Of a DNA stretch of 64,000 nucleotides, positions 49,197 to 61,630 are shown piece after piece. Source of the DNA: Marasmius tenuissimus (lineage: Eukaryota; Basidiomycota; Agaricomycetes; Agaricales; Marasmiaceae). Location: positions 2,170,001 through 2,234,000 of the forward strand of contig JAQOTA010000054.1 of assembly GCA_029532415.1 (NCBI GenBank). Direction: 5' to 3'. Below the pieces are notes generated by a model. That model saw only the letters and a list, made by a program, of their open reading frames with translations. It did not search any database and was not told where the DNA came from. The translations under genes and the position numbers were made by a program. The number at the start of each line of letters is the position of its first letter. The first letter of the stretch is position 1.

Positions 49197-52100
49197 TCAA
49201 GAAGCAAATCCTATAATCCTACTCATAGGCCGTAGACTGATCGGAGGCTGTTTCTCCAAGATGGTCGGCAAGGGTGGTGTGGGCCCTACTTCATCGTCTT
49301 CCTCTCCATCGCTCTCAGATTGACGTCTGGACCTGGAGAACATGCTTAGACGGCGATTGAGATCTGACTCGGGTAGCCGGTAGGATGAGTTTGCTTTCAA
49401 CGTCGTGGCACACTCTGTGAAGACCTTGATAGCGCTCTCGTCCCATTCCACGTTGAAGAGATCCAAGATATATCGCCTGACTGGTAGGCGATATCTAGAG
49501 GTCGAAATGGTGTGTAGTGCACGGTACAGCATGACCGGGGAAGTGAAGATTGGCCGATATTCTGGCCGCGATTTCATCCTGCATCAAGTCTCAGACTTAT
49601 AGTTACTTCTCCGTACAATCAGTGGACGCACCTGGCGAGTGTCCGGGATGCGGCGTTGGCAATGACAGTGTTCGCAAGGTTTTGTATAGCAGTTAAGACC
49701 TCGAGTTCAGGTTCCGAGGTCGGGGGCACGAGATGAACATCGTTCTGCTCAGGGGTATGATGTTTCCATGGTGGCAGCTGGAGAACCGTTTTCAGGAACG
49801 GTAACACGGTATAGAGACTGGTCACTCACAGCTATGAATTTCTCGAGATCTACCGGGATGCACAATCCGGTGGGCAGTCCCATCGGCGTCAGAGTTGCCT
49901 CCCATTGATAGTCGTCGAGAATCTCGCAACCCTGAGAGGTAGAGGATATGAGACCCAGAATAAAAAAGCATGTCCTAGGTGGGAGGGTTAAGATCCAAAA
50001 CTTGATCGAATACCATGTTCTGCGTCTCACCCTCGAATCGTAGGTATAGGGGAGTTACTCGCGATATCCATCACTGCCGGAATGATTTCCTCCTCCTCGA
50101 GGAAAAATAGTCCTCCCTCCGTGGATCCGATGTTACCGACAGCCCACAAGATGCTCTTCAGCTTCATAATAAGCTCCGGATCCTCGCTCTCATGACCATG
50201 CTGTCGAATGAGTTGCGCAAAGTCCGAGAAATGACCTTTCTCTTGCAAAATTTGACATCCAAATTCCGTCTTCGCCATTTCCCCGTAGAAATGAGGGGGA
50301 ACTGTGCCATCAAAGCTACTTGACGTCAGTCGCATTCCATAGGTCGTGATGAGGCTGGCTCTTACAAATGTTCATCATCTTCGCCGGTGTGCGAGTTGCT
50401 GAATACTTGAGCCAAATATACCTCGACGAAGACGACATAAGACAGATTCCGTTCCTGGAAGGGCGTCACAAAGATGAATAAGAAAAGCGGGAATAACGCC
50501 TCTCCGCCTCACATTATACCAAATGTCCATCTCACGATCGATGTATCCCGAGTCGAAAAGGTATCGGAAACCCAGAGGTGTTGACATGAACCTAAAGCAG
50601 TGTCAGCATCGATTACTCGTCCAGTTGCTACACACCACTTACTTCAACAACAAGGAATTACCAATGTCACCAAGGTGATCCATAGTCGGCCGCATTTCCA
50701 CCACAAGCTCAAGAACCGCTTTGGATTCACAAGCCTCCTCAAGGAGCAGAACAGCTTCTTCCCGTACTTCCATGGAGGGATCGTACAGCTGGGTAAGTAG
50801 AAGTCGCAACATCCATGCTTGGGCGATGGGGGCTTTGCGGATGAGTTCACCGAGATGACGCGTCGCAAAGATTTGTACACGCTACGATAGGATCGACTGT
50901 CAGCACACTGTACACAACCATCTCGGTTCCGACCCACCTTATTGCTCGTGGTGAGTGCCTTGGAGAGTACGATTCGAGGATGGCCGTCACTGTGGAGGGT
51001 TTCAAACGGGCGCAACGAGCCTTACTGAACAGTCACCAACTTGTGGTAGTCGAGGTTCTCGATGATACCCTTGATGAGATCCTCGCGACTTTTGAGGTCA
51101 CTCAAGTGATAGAACGCCGTGAAGATGTTGTATTTCTCGAGGATCCTGCGAATGGATTAGCGTCCTCTCGAGATAAGTCATTCATATTCTGTAGCTCACT
51201 CCATACCCTCCTTTTGTTTACTAAGGGTCCCAAGCATCTCGAGGTAACCATATGTCAAAGTATCCCCAATTCTCCGCTTCGAGAATATGGGATCGGAATC
51301 GGGGGCGCCGACGAACTAGGATCCACGTCAATGAATGCAGTAATTCACAACCGAGCAAATCACGTACGGGGTCTAGTTGCGCAAAACACTTGACAATCTG
51401 GCTCATAAACTCGTCCTCGGAGGATAGATACCGAACCCCGTCGGCACTGGCCATTAAAGTCGTGAGTAAAGTGCATCCAAGGCGCACCCATCGCGAATTG
51501 ACCTATACAGTGGTCAGATGCGGCGAACACAGCAATAATTCGAGTCGAGCAGACCGTATTCTTATGCATATCCGAGAAGCGATGACTGAACGGATGGAAG
51601 AAAGACACAAGTCGTCGGATGAACCGTGCCCCCTTGATGGCCTCGTCCATGCGTTTGGCATTGAGCAGGGGACCCTCAATCAGCTCTTGTATAGTTTCGA
51701 AACTCCATTTCGCGTGATCTTTGGTGAACATGACCTGGCTCTTCGGTGAGCAAAACCTGGAACCAAGCGCCTCAGTAGGACTCACCTGTGTCTCCAGCAG
51801 TGTGTTTTGAAACGTTCTGTCATCCATCTGCATCCCCATCTTCAATTTCACTTGTTCGACTTGACGGTGCCCACGGCGAACGGCATCATCAACAGAGTTG
51901 GACCGTAGCCTATACTTCTTAGCCGACGTAGGTTCTAGACGGGTGCGGTTGCGGTTGAGACTGTCGATGGCTGACAGAACTGAAGTCCCCACAATTCTGT
52001 TCTCGCCATCTTGGTAGTCGGACGCCATCTCGAATATTTGAGGTAGCGACTGGATCTTGGCGGCGAAAGAAAGAGGAAGTATTCGATTGGACATCTGCAG

Positions 52101-54319
52101 TATCTCTCCGATGAGAAGGGTAGCTTTCCTTGATAAATTGGTGGCCGTTGGAGATTCCTCAATGAGAGACGTTAAAGCCTGTTCGATAGTATGACTTGTC
52201 TGATTTTTTCTTGAATATCGTTTGCGCACTAACCTCCAGCAGACCCGCGTTCGTGAATACCAGAAGCAGAAGGGCCAGATATTGGTCTGTAAGTTTCAGG
52301 GTTTGATGGTTTCGTTCAGGGTGTTCCGAGTCCCCTTTATCAGTCTTGGGACCATCCCGAGAGTGGTACACTGTGGTCATAAAGATCAGACTTGATCAGA
52401 GAACAGTTCCGGGTGCACCATACTCGTAAGCCTTTTCCCGGAAATGAAGGTATGATACCAGTCGGGCGATTTGATGTTGATGTTGAAGAGATCGAAGAAC
52501 ATATTGATGATGATTTCCTGAGGCGAAGGTTGAGCAATGCGGTAGTGATTGAAGCCATTTCAAGCTTACCCGCGTATCCAATGAGGGAATGCGAAGGGTG
52601 TCCACCAAAGAACGGATGGCTCGCATGTTATCCATGCAGAAATACATTAGACCTGCTCACTCATTACTTTGAGAGAACCCTTGCGGAGAATAATCGCAGA
52701 CGTACCACTCCAGGTTCTCAGCATGAGTTGCACGACTTTCACGCAACTCTTCATCCGTTCTTCATGTTCAGGGCCCTTGCCATAGGCATCCGTGAGAGGC
52801 GACAACGCTATCTATGCCAGGCCAAGGTTCAACGTGAACTATAGACGGTAAAGAACGAACGCACCTCCAAGTCTGTGCCAACGCTCAAGTATGCCCTACT
52901 TCGCGGTGATTCCACGATATGAAGAAATGTGAATGCGAGAATGGGAGTGATATCCAGAGGTCCTTCCCCAATCACATGAAGTAGCACACGGATTCCACCT
53001 GTCTTCGCGACAAGGTCAATATCCATCACCACTGGAAAATTCTCGGTGAGCAATGGTTCCGAATGTCCTCAAGGCACATACCTAGTTCAGCCAAGGTTTG
53101 AATGCAAATCAGTCTGAAAGGATCTTCAACCTGCTCCGCGACGGCCACCAATGATCGCATAACCGGTTCGGAAAGAGGTACAATCCCACAGTCATCGCCG
53201 TTTTGCATTTCCTGCCTGACGGTTCCAACTCTGACGATTGTTCTCAACAGTTTGATGACTTGCTCCTTTTCAGCAGCGAACTTGTTGTCTCTGTGTAAAG
53301 ACCTGACGATGTACCAGTCGATCTCCTGTTTCCGCAAATTCTTGACTGAATCCGCATTGACAAGGACATGGCGGATAACACGAAAGGCTACTGCACGGCA
53401 TCGGACAGAGCGCTTATCTGCGAGTGCCGGAATCACGCTGAGGGTACCAATGTTAGTGTAGCTCGTACAAGAGTGGTATTACGAACGCTTGAACAACTTC
53501 TGACACCTTCAACTCGTAAGGAACGCGCACATTTTTCTTGAGCGCACCCAACAGCTTCGTCATGTTCTCAGTCCATTGTCGATCTAAGGCTGTAGGATCA
53601 GTGATAGAATCACTTGGCGGTGCACCAATTTTGAGCGATATGAGCGTCGCTATGCAGGCATGAGCATGATGGAGTGCTGTCCGAATGTCTTCTCCTGTTC
53701 TACGCTTCAGCGAATCTGAAGGGCGAAGGATTTCCAAATGTTAACGCGCCTTTCTCCTCAGGATCCTGGTTCTTTCTCTGAATCTCCTCCTTCTTCCTTT
53801 GGGACTGTCCTTTCAGTGCAGCGTCTTTGTTGCAGATGAGTGACGAGGCAATCGTGAGGCGGTATGGGGAACGAACGTATGTCTGATCGCTTGTTTATGA
53901 TGGCTTCGATTCTGTTGTTAGCACTTGCGAGTTCGGATTGGACTTGTTTGCGGAGTTTATCCTGAATTGCTGATTAGCACTGGCGATTGGGATATACCAG
54001 GTACGACTCACGGTCATCTGCATGTTGAGTAGATTCTCTGCCCCCTCCTTGATTCGGTTCTCTTTGACAAGCCTACTCTCCAGGGCCTCCAGCTTCCTCG
54101 AGCCGTACGAGTGTCAATAGTGGATCAAGAAACACGACAAGAGATCCCTTTCACCTGTTCCGTCAGACTTAACCCCTCCAAATCAGCAAAAGAAAACGAA
54201 TCGCCTGTATCCGCGGAGCTGCCATTGACATTGACAAGGGTAATGGACGAGGGTACTGTTGAAGGAGCATTCGAGCTGCTGCTGCCGACCATCATGGGAA
54301 TGGGAATATGGGAAGGCAT
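49197..54319 (-). CDS. TORC2 subunit Avo3/Tsc11/Ste16 (Rictor)
   Basis: Scaffold of TOR complex 2. The N-terminal segment (MPSHIPIPMMVGSSSSNAPS, FADLEGLSLTEQ) leads to an HR1-like coiled coil (LEALESRLVKENRIKEGAEN, DKLRKQVQSELANSNNRIE), a Rho-binding module typical of fungal Rictors. The armadillo-like region follows: VPYELKVSEVVQAFVIPALA, RAVAFRVIRHVLVNADSVKN, KEQVIKLLRTIVRVGTVRQE, VEDPFRLICIQTLAEL. A Rictor-M block has STPLGFRYLFDSGYIDREMD, and a Rictor-V block has WAVGNIGSTEGGLFFLEEEE and IRGTCFFILGLISSTSQG. The C-terminus (YRALHTISTSRYRLPVRRYI) ends in a Ser/Arg-rich acidic tail finishing MSRIIGFAS. Many introns cut the 5.1 kb gene. Confidence 0.92.
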
Positions 54320-55196
54320 TTAGCCTCTCCCCCAGTTGGGTGAGCTCCGATGCAAAGACGATTTGTAGACCACTCGTTCCACCGCCTGTGAGGAAAGATT
54401 AGTTGGACCAGGAAATGACGCGGGCTGGTGGGAAGGGCTCAAGTGCAACAATAATACAGGTTCGCACGCCAATATCTCACCACTGTAAAGTACTCGGTCA
54501 CTTCGGCGAATTCCTGTCACAGCTACATATACGCAGTATTGTACTCAGCCACCAAGTGAGATGTATTTAGTACTAGGGATCATACATGCGGAGCTGCTGA
54601 ACAGTACATGATACCTGCATAACTTGACTTTGCATAGTACACTGGACCGTCATTTCATGGATTATGCTTCAACCTGATTGCTCGCTTCATTAGTTGCAAC
54701 TTCATTGCGGTCGACTGGCACGCAGGGCAATTGAATCCATGCTAGATCCGCCATCCAATGATTCAATGGTGGGCACTGCCGAGAGGAACCAATGGAAAAT
54801 CAGATATCCTGAAGGTGGTCGCTCTCATACATAGAGATTAAGGAAGTCTTCTTCTGGGTCCATCTGTGGGTCGTGGAGACATCGCGAAAAAGTGCCTTAG
54901 CTTAATTGACCGCTTATCGACTTGACATCTGCACGGTGAGCCAGAGCAACGAACAGTTGAGCCTGTCTTTATCTTTGTTGTCATCTGCGCTTCATTATGG
55001 TGAACGTCGACAAAGGGAATAAGAGAGTCCTTGAGACGACCGAGATTTGACGAGAATATGTTTCATGAGAAAGAGTCTATTACCAGAAACGGAAGTCGGC
55101 ATTTGCCGGACAACTGTGCAATTAAGGTTCAAGCCACCCTCCGGCACAATCCAACAATTATCTACAGAACGTGCACGACAACTTCAAGACATCAAG
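54320..55196. other. Divergent intergenic region between TORC2 subunit and RPL17
   Basis: 877 bp shared by the Avo3/Rictor (minus) and RPL17 (plus) promoters. AT-rich, without a clear TATA box near RPL17. No gene, tRNA or repeat was recognised. Confidence 0.5.
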
Positions 55197-56024
55197 ATGG
55201 GTGAGTAGGATTGCCTCGCCGTCGATATAATTCCAGAATGCTCATCGTCGAACAGTTCGCTACGCCGCTGCCGCCACTGCCACCAACCCTGAAAAAAGTG
55301 TGTCGAAAACTACGCAAAACTGGGCTATTCTGAGTCGATTTTATAGCTTCCCGTGCACGGGGCGAGTACCTTCGTACTCACTTCAAGAACATGAGGGAGG
55401 TTGCGGCTGCCCTTACCGGTATGGGGAATCGAAATACCTTTAACCGATTTCCAAGGTTGACTGTCGATTGCAGGCCTCAAACTCACCAAGGCCTACACCT
55501 ACCTTAGCGATGTCAAGGACCACAAACAGGTCATTCCTTTCAGACGGTTCTCTGGCGGTGTTGGACGTGCGAGTCAGGCGAAGCAGTTTGGTGCTACGCA
55601 AGGTGCGTGATAGTCTGTTCAGATCAGTGCAGAGTCACTTACAAACCTTTTAGGACGTTGGCCCGAGAAGTCTGTCAAATTCATCACTCGTCTGTTGAAG
55701 AACGCCGAATCGAATGCCGATGCCAAAAACATCGACGTGGAAGACCTCATCATCAAGAACATCGTCGTTCAACAAGCCCCCGTATGTCGCGCTGAGTCTG
55801 TGTTACCCTGCTGGAGACTGATGAAGGTTTAGAAAACCCGCCGCCGCACATACCGTGCACACGGTCGTATCAACCCCTACCAGGGTCACCCTTGTCACGT
55901 CGAGATCATCCTTGCCGCATCGGACGAGGAGGTTGAGAAGAGCACGGACAAGGAAACTACTGCTTTGGCTGGCTTGAACAGACGGCAAGTCGCCCGCAGA
56001 CGTATTGAGGCTGGCCGGGCATAG
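55197..56024 (+). CDS. RPL17: 60S ribosomal protein uL22 (Rpl17)
   Basis: Large-subunit protein lining the peptide exit tunnel. Six exons (55197-55200, 55256-55297, 55347-55418, 55474-55602, 55654-55781, 55833-56024) give 188 residues, the normal size. Motifs: [77 protein letters not shown], and the tunnel-loop block [20 protein letters not shown]. The first exon carries only the ATG plus one base (ATGG), so the first intron splits the Val2 codon; this is needed to give MVRYAA. Introns are 48-55 bp, too small to host snoRNAs. Confidence 0.97.
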
Positions 56025-56469
56025 AAAACTCGCACACTGCAGGTGTAGGTGTAGTATGCACGTCTATGTTCCTCATGTACCCATTATTCCCTATGCGCCA
56101 TACATGCACTTCACGGTTCGCGGCAAAAACCTTTGCAATGGGTCAATCGTATCATTTCGTATGGGGTAACAACAACGTTCGTTTTCGATGTATATTCATT
56201 CTGGGTATGAAAGCAGAGGGATGGTGTGCCAGCACTGGTATAATGGAGATGGAGATAGTAGTGAAGGAGTGTGGTAGGCTGTGAAATATTGCGGCGAATT
56301 GAGAGAAACGAGAAGGAGCGAAGGAGCGACTGAGCAGTGGGATGCATAAATATCATCTATAAGTTAGTGGCAACGATGCGGGGTTTGAGTGCTTGAGCAC
56401 CCAACCAGGAAACGGATGGGGGTAGGTGGCGCTAGATTTTGACGTTGGGATTCCTTGTCGAGGAGTCCA
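56025..56469. other. Convergent 3' region, no gene seen
   Basis: 445 bp between the RPL17 and RasGEF stop codons. Open frames on both strands lack recognisable content. Confidence 0.5.
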
Positions 56470-59305
56470 TCACATCTTTTTCCGCAAGCGGCTGAAGAAG
56501 GAAGACTTTTTCTCGGTCGTTTTGAGACTATCAATATCGACAATCGAGCCATTGACTGACATACATGTCCAACCGTTCACCTGTTCGAGACCGACACGCT
56601 TGCCTTCTCGGGTGGCACTGGAACAGTATACGTGAGAAAAAGGTCCTGGTTCGCAGCGATGAGACGTTGATACTTACCTCAGTTGGTCAAGTTCAGCGAT
56701 CATGGCCTGCTCTTTCTCCGGTGGATATTGAGAAATTTGCTCGCCCAGCCAGTCGATAATGAATGGGGTACGTCCGAACTTGTAGGGAAGCCTACCGTTT
56801 TCCAACACTTGAAAGGCATTAGCATAATTTAACTTGTACAAGAACGTGGAGACGTACCGGTTACAGTATGCTGGACAACACCCGCCGCAGCCAGATTGAG
56901 TACATTGCTGTCTGGGGTGTCCGGAGACAGGCGGATGATTGGCTTAGCTGCTTTTATCACCTCGATGTCTCTGATGAGAGGTGCTAGTAAAAGATATGAT
57001 TGAGTTCAAAGCCATGACTCGAAGAGCCGTGCTCATACTCACCCAGAATTGGGATGTAGGATTGGAGCCTGTCCTTCAGATTGTCGATCTCACGTCGGTA
57101 TTTCCCATAATTATCGAACCCACTGAAGTGGTCGCCTAAGATTGCAAATTGTGCTTTGTGTTCGAGATCTACAGCCTGTGAATGGATATAATGAGTCACG
57201 ATTAAGACCGGAAGTGCCGACGCGAAACCTACCAAGAGGGTCTCTTTAAGACGATAGATGGGTGGAGAATTCAGAGCACCGTAGATAATCGAAGCGCAAC
57301 CAAAGTTCTGAAGCGCCAGGCAACGCTGAAAGCGTGTAAGCAAGTGCTTCGCAGTATACAAACATCGAATAGGACTTACCGAGGCAACTTCGATCCAGAA
57401 TTGTGTCAAAGATACACGCCCTATCTTGTCCTCACCAGCCAACACCGTACTAGCTACCCAAAGGTAAAGAGACCTCTCCTGATTCACGATCCTTTGTAAC
57501 ATTGGATGCGCCTCGCAGTCGCGGTTTCCGTAGAACCAACATCTGACAGCACTACCTGGATCAACGACCGAGTGCAGATCAAAAAAGAGAGCAGTTAGGT
57601 GACGAGCCAACTCCTCCTTCCCCGATGGCGTATCAAATTGTGTAAGCCGGAAGGTGAAATCATTGGTCTGCAGCAAAGAAACCTCGAACCCAGTCGGCTC
57701 AGAGGTTTCAACCCCTTGAGAGAGGCGTTCGATGAGCTTCGTGCGCCACGTCTTCCTGTCGGCTCGTCCGTTGACGGCCTCTTCCAGCAGGAGAATGATC
57801 TTGCTCGAGAGGGAGTCCGGGACGCTACCTAAAAGATCGTCCAAGACGAACTGCTGCAGCCCAGCGACGACGGATGCATCGCATACTCGCGAATCCCAGT
57901 ACTGCTCCAACCACAATGCGACGAAGTGTGCGATTCGGATCCGAACAGTCAGCGCTTCCCTGGTCCAAACTCGTAGTTGAGCTGCGTTTAGCCCACCAGG
58001 AGGTTCTTCATGGAATCTCTCGACTAGTTTTGCTATCGCCTCAACGGGCAAAATGAAATGTCCGAGACCAAAGAAAAAGAGCTGAGCCGTCCTCGGATTC
58101 TTGATGAAATCCTTCGATGTGACGAGCCTGATGAGGGCAGTGAGAGAGGCAGTCTTGTACTCCCCTTGCGGAGACAGGCGGACCTCTATAGTATCTCCGC
58201 TTAGTCGAGGCATGTCAACGTCCACTTCAGGGTGTAGCGGATCAGGCAGAAAATAAACAGCTGACTGACGAAGATCGTAAGGGATGTCGGGTAAGGCTTT
58301 GTGTCGTCTCAAATAGTTCTCCATCATGTCTTTTTTCTTCAGGTCATCTCCTCCCTCGTCCGAACCACTGGTAGAGCCAACGAGTGTGGTGGTTGACTTG
58401 TTTCGAGCACTGGACAGAAATGAGGCAAAAGACGGTCGAATACGCAGAGCACGCTGGATAATCCCAGGTTTGGACTGTAAGTATTTCGAGGGGGGATCTG
58501 TGAGTAAGACTTCGCTGGATGATGCGGGTTCGATGAAGGTGGAGGTTTCGGAGGACACTGAGGGTAACTCGGAGGCCACCGATTGTGGAGTCGCGAGGGA
58601 TTCGCTGCTGCCTCCAGCAGTAGCTACGCCGTTCTCCTCCCTGGTAGTTTTAACAACTTGATCGTCGTGGATGGAAGGCGGGTCCTCGGAAAGTGGTGCG
58701 TCTGGAGCGGGAATCTGCGTCGGAGGAATTGAGGGTTCTCCAATGCATGCTTCATCGTCCTTATTCCTCAGATACATCGGTGTGGGTGAAGATTGGTGCT
58801 CTGCGTAAACCTGACCCGCGACTTCGAGAAAGTAGCTGAGATTGGAAAACGCCATTTGCATCATCTCCACCACTATGCCCGCATCTTTGTCGTTAAAACT
58901 TTTCGATCCAGTGTACAATACCTGGTTTGTGAAGGTTACGCCATATCGCGCCAGCTCGTAGTCCGGGAAGGTGCGGACCTCTTCTGGAAGCGAGTCTAGG
59001 GATGCGACAACGGAGGAAAGGTTGTTTGAAAACACTTGGGCCAGGCTTCGCATGGCCGTGGTGTCGCCCACATGAGACGCGCCGCGGAAGAGCTCGACGG
59101 TGGTGATGATGGAAGGGTAGCCTCTCTGCAGGGAGAATCGAGCCGATCCTGGCACAGGAGGGGAGTAGGAGAATGCGGAGGCGTCGCTGCGAACGCTCTC
59201 ATTCGCGAGAGTGTTTGGGGACCCAGTCCGATCAGCCGACTTCATCTTGAACGAGGAGTTGGAATAGGGTTTGTGGCTTGTTACCAACGGACTGATGGAG
59301 GTCAA
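56470..59305 (-). CDS. Ras guanine-nucleotide exchange factor (RasGEF)
   Basis: Predicted activator of a Ras-family GTPase. The first 340 residues are Ser/Thr/Pro-rich, with a helical block (GYPSIITTVELFRGASHVGD). A RasGEF_N (REM) module follows: YKTASLTALIRLVTSKDFIK, FFFGLGHFILPVEAIAKLVE, RIAHFVALWLEQYWDSRVCD. The catalytic domain has ELARHLTALFFDLHSVVDPG, VNQERSLYLWVASTVLAG, RCLALQNFGCASIIYGALNS, PPIYRLKETL, FDNYGKYRREIDNLKDRLQS, IPILGVAPLIRDIEVIK, and a C-terminal part ending KSSFFSRLRKKM with the stop at 56470-56472. The segment that usually reads PFLGVYLxDL is diverged (IPILGVAPLIRDIEVI), and no SH3 or DH domain is visible, unlike Cdc25. The long first coding exon covers about 1.9 kb. 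The GTPase partner is unknown. Confidence 0.83.
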
Positions 59306-59917
59306 CGAGGATCAACTGCGTTGTGGGAAACAGAAGTAAGGGCTCAACCTGCCCACCTGATTTATAGTTGACTATGATTGTGGCAGCTCATTGTCACGAC
59401 CACGCGCCCTGGTCCCCTGCATAAGGGTCACAATAAACGGACTCTTCAACGCTTTGACGGTGGCATAATGGCAAAAACGGATCCCGGCAGACCATGTACA
59501 TATGGACTTAGCCGGATAGGTCCAAGTGAGCAAGTAATTAAATCATCTTTCCCGCGAAGGTCCATTGAGCGATTTAGGCGATCTGTGTCTGTGAGCACCA
59601 ACGATCAACTGCAAGGTTTGCAGTATGGCACATATGCAACCTCAGGAGAAGTTACTAGATCCTGCCACAAGAAAAGCTCAGCGAGAAATGAAGAGAAAAA
59701 TCGTGCGACGGACTTGCACAGTGTCTTCATATTGAGGCCGCGATAGTCGTTCACAAGCCTTACAAACCCCGCCACAAGAAGGCGCCCATCACTCGATGTC
59801 GTTCGGGTGTTACCGCCGGCACATACGTTACAGATGGTGAGCAACAATCGGGATTAAATTGTGCCTTGTGAGTGCTAAATCACACTCGCCTCGTAATATT
59901 ACACTTTATTGGAAAGT
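59306..59917. other. Intergenic stretch, no gene seen
   Basis: Promoter side of the RasGEF and 3' side of the epoxide-hydrolase-like gene, both minus. Small frames have no recognised content. Confidence 0.5.
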
Positions 59918-61532
59918 TCAAAGCTTTGCTTTTGCATGAGTCTGGTAACCTTTATGCCCCTCGACCACTCCATAAGCAGGCCCTCCCCTACCAAACATCT
60001 TCCTCAGGTCACTAGCCAGGGCTTTCGGTCTTTCATATGCGGCAAAGTGACCACCAGAGGCATGTTCAGCCTCAAAGACCAGGTTGCCCATCGTTCTCGT
60101 CCATCTGGTAAGGTAACCATCAGATTACTTCCTCGTCCACTAGTAGCTCAAAGGGCTAAGAAAGACTTACAGTCGTGGTCTGACGTTAAGCTCTTTCGGG
60201 AAATGTGATACGCCAAAGGGAATCGTTGGCCGAACGACCTTTGAGTCGCTCTCGCGTTCCCGCATGATTTCGTAGTAGATTCGCGTCGAGGCGGCAGGTC
60301 CAGCGCGAGAGAAGTAGTAGATGGAGATCCAAGTGAGGACTAAAACAGGTTTAACGTGAAGGGGAGGATGTAATCAAGTCATCGCGCACCTTCATCGTCG
60401 GTCCAAGGGTAGTTATCGGTCCAATTGATTAACTTTTCATATATCCATGCCAATAGTCCGACTGGAGAGTCCGCCAAGGAATAGCCTAGCGTTTGTGGTT
60501 GCGTCGCCTGTTCGTGGAAATAGCCCATCCCGCGTTTAGCGAACCATTGACTACGGGCGAGGCCAGCCTTTTCGGCCGTACTGTACGGCGTCACAAGGTG
60601 ACGAAGATAGACGAAAGGCTGCCTCAAAAACTGAGGAGCCATACCACTGTGGTGAGAATGAGCGATAGCAAGCACAGACGCCACAACCATATCTCACCCA
60701 GGCATGTTGGTGTGCCAAGCCTTGCTATGGGTATGCCCATACACTTCAGCTATCTTTCTAGTGACCTGCACAGAGCAGCATGACTGTCAACCAACTGAAA
60801 AAGAAAAACGACGTGATTACCATGAATCCCCAGTCGCCGCCCTGCGTGACTGAAGTTACTTGAGTAAAAGGCCGGACTTCTTCGAGTTGTAGTACTCACC
60901 ATATTCTTTGTATCCCAACGCAAGCATGAGTTTGTTACCAATCTGGGGGGAGTCAAGAAACGTAGTCAAAGAAAAGGGTGTCATTGGCAGACCTCAGCAT
61001 ACTGAAGGCTCCGGAATCCAGGTCTGGATGGCCCCTCTGAGAACCCGTATCCCGGAAGGCTGAGGGCAACAACGTGAAAGCTGGGATGTTTCGAGGAAAT
61101 TTGCGTCAGAAGGGGAAGTAGTGCCCGAACTTCAATGAAGCTTCCAGGCCCTGTACATTCATTCCTTCCCAGTTAGGACGATATGGCATGAAGCAAAGAA
61201 TGTCACTAACACCCATGCACAAAGAGAAGAGGAATGGCGTCCGGAACTTGGCTTCTTTGGTGGACGTAGTGAATATTCAGTCTTCCGTGCCCTTCGACTT
61301 CGATGTCCCTGGTGAACTGAGGAAGCTCGGCATTCAACTTGGTTTCTTCAGCTCTCCAGTCGTACCCATCCCTCCAGCGGGCTACAAGTCGTTTTACGTC
61401 AGTGAGAGGAACGCCATAATTCCATCCAGATTTCTCGAGTTCGTCTGGAAGTTTGGCGAGGTCGAGCTTTTTGCGTAGAAGATCCAATTCCTCCTCTGGA
61501 ACGGCTATTTTGTACGGGACTTCAATTGACAT
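59918..61532 (-). CDS. Epoxide-hydrolase-like alpha/beta hydrolase (EHN family)
   Basis: Enzyme of the microsomal-type epoxide hydrolase group. The N-terminal EHN lid starts [20 protein letters not shown] and continues [60 protein letters not shown]. The hydrolase core has [11 protein letters not shown] (oxyanion HGWPG), [17 protein letters not shown], and [13 protein letters not shown] at about 60820-60855, with the nucleophilic Asp in GGDWG. The C-terminus has [20 protein letters not shown], with the catalytic His in GGHF, and ends [13 protein letters not shown]. The core motifs are complete, so a working enzyme is likely; substrate unknown. It diverges from SKI3 with a 98 bp gap. Confidence 0.87.
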
Positions 61533-61630
61533 GGTGGGGGTGGTAGAGAGAGTTCCTCGGCCACCGGATATGCGAAATGCCGGATTGAATAAGCGACTCT
61601 GCTCCTTCTGCACCCACAACGCGTCGTTCA
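61533..61630. promoter_or_regulatory. Shared promoter between epoxide-hydrolase-like gene and SKI3
   Basis: 98 bp separate the divergent start codons. No TATA box recognised. Confidence 0.5.
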
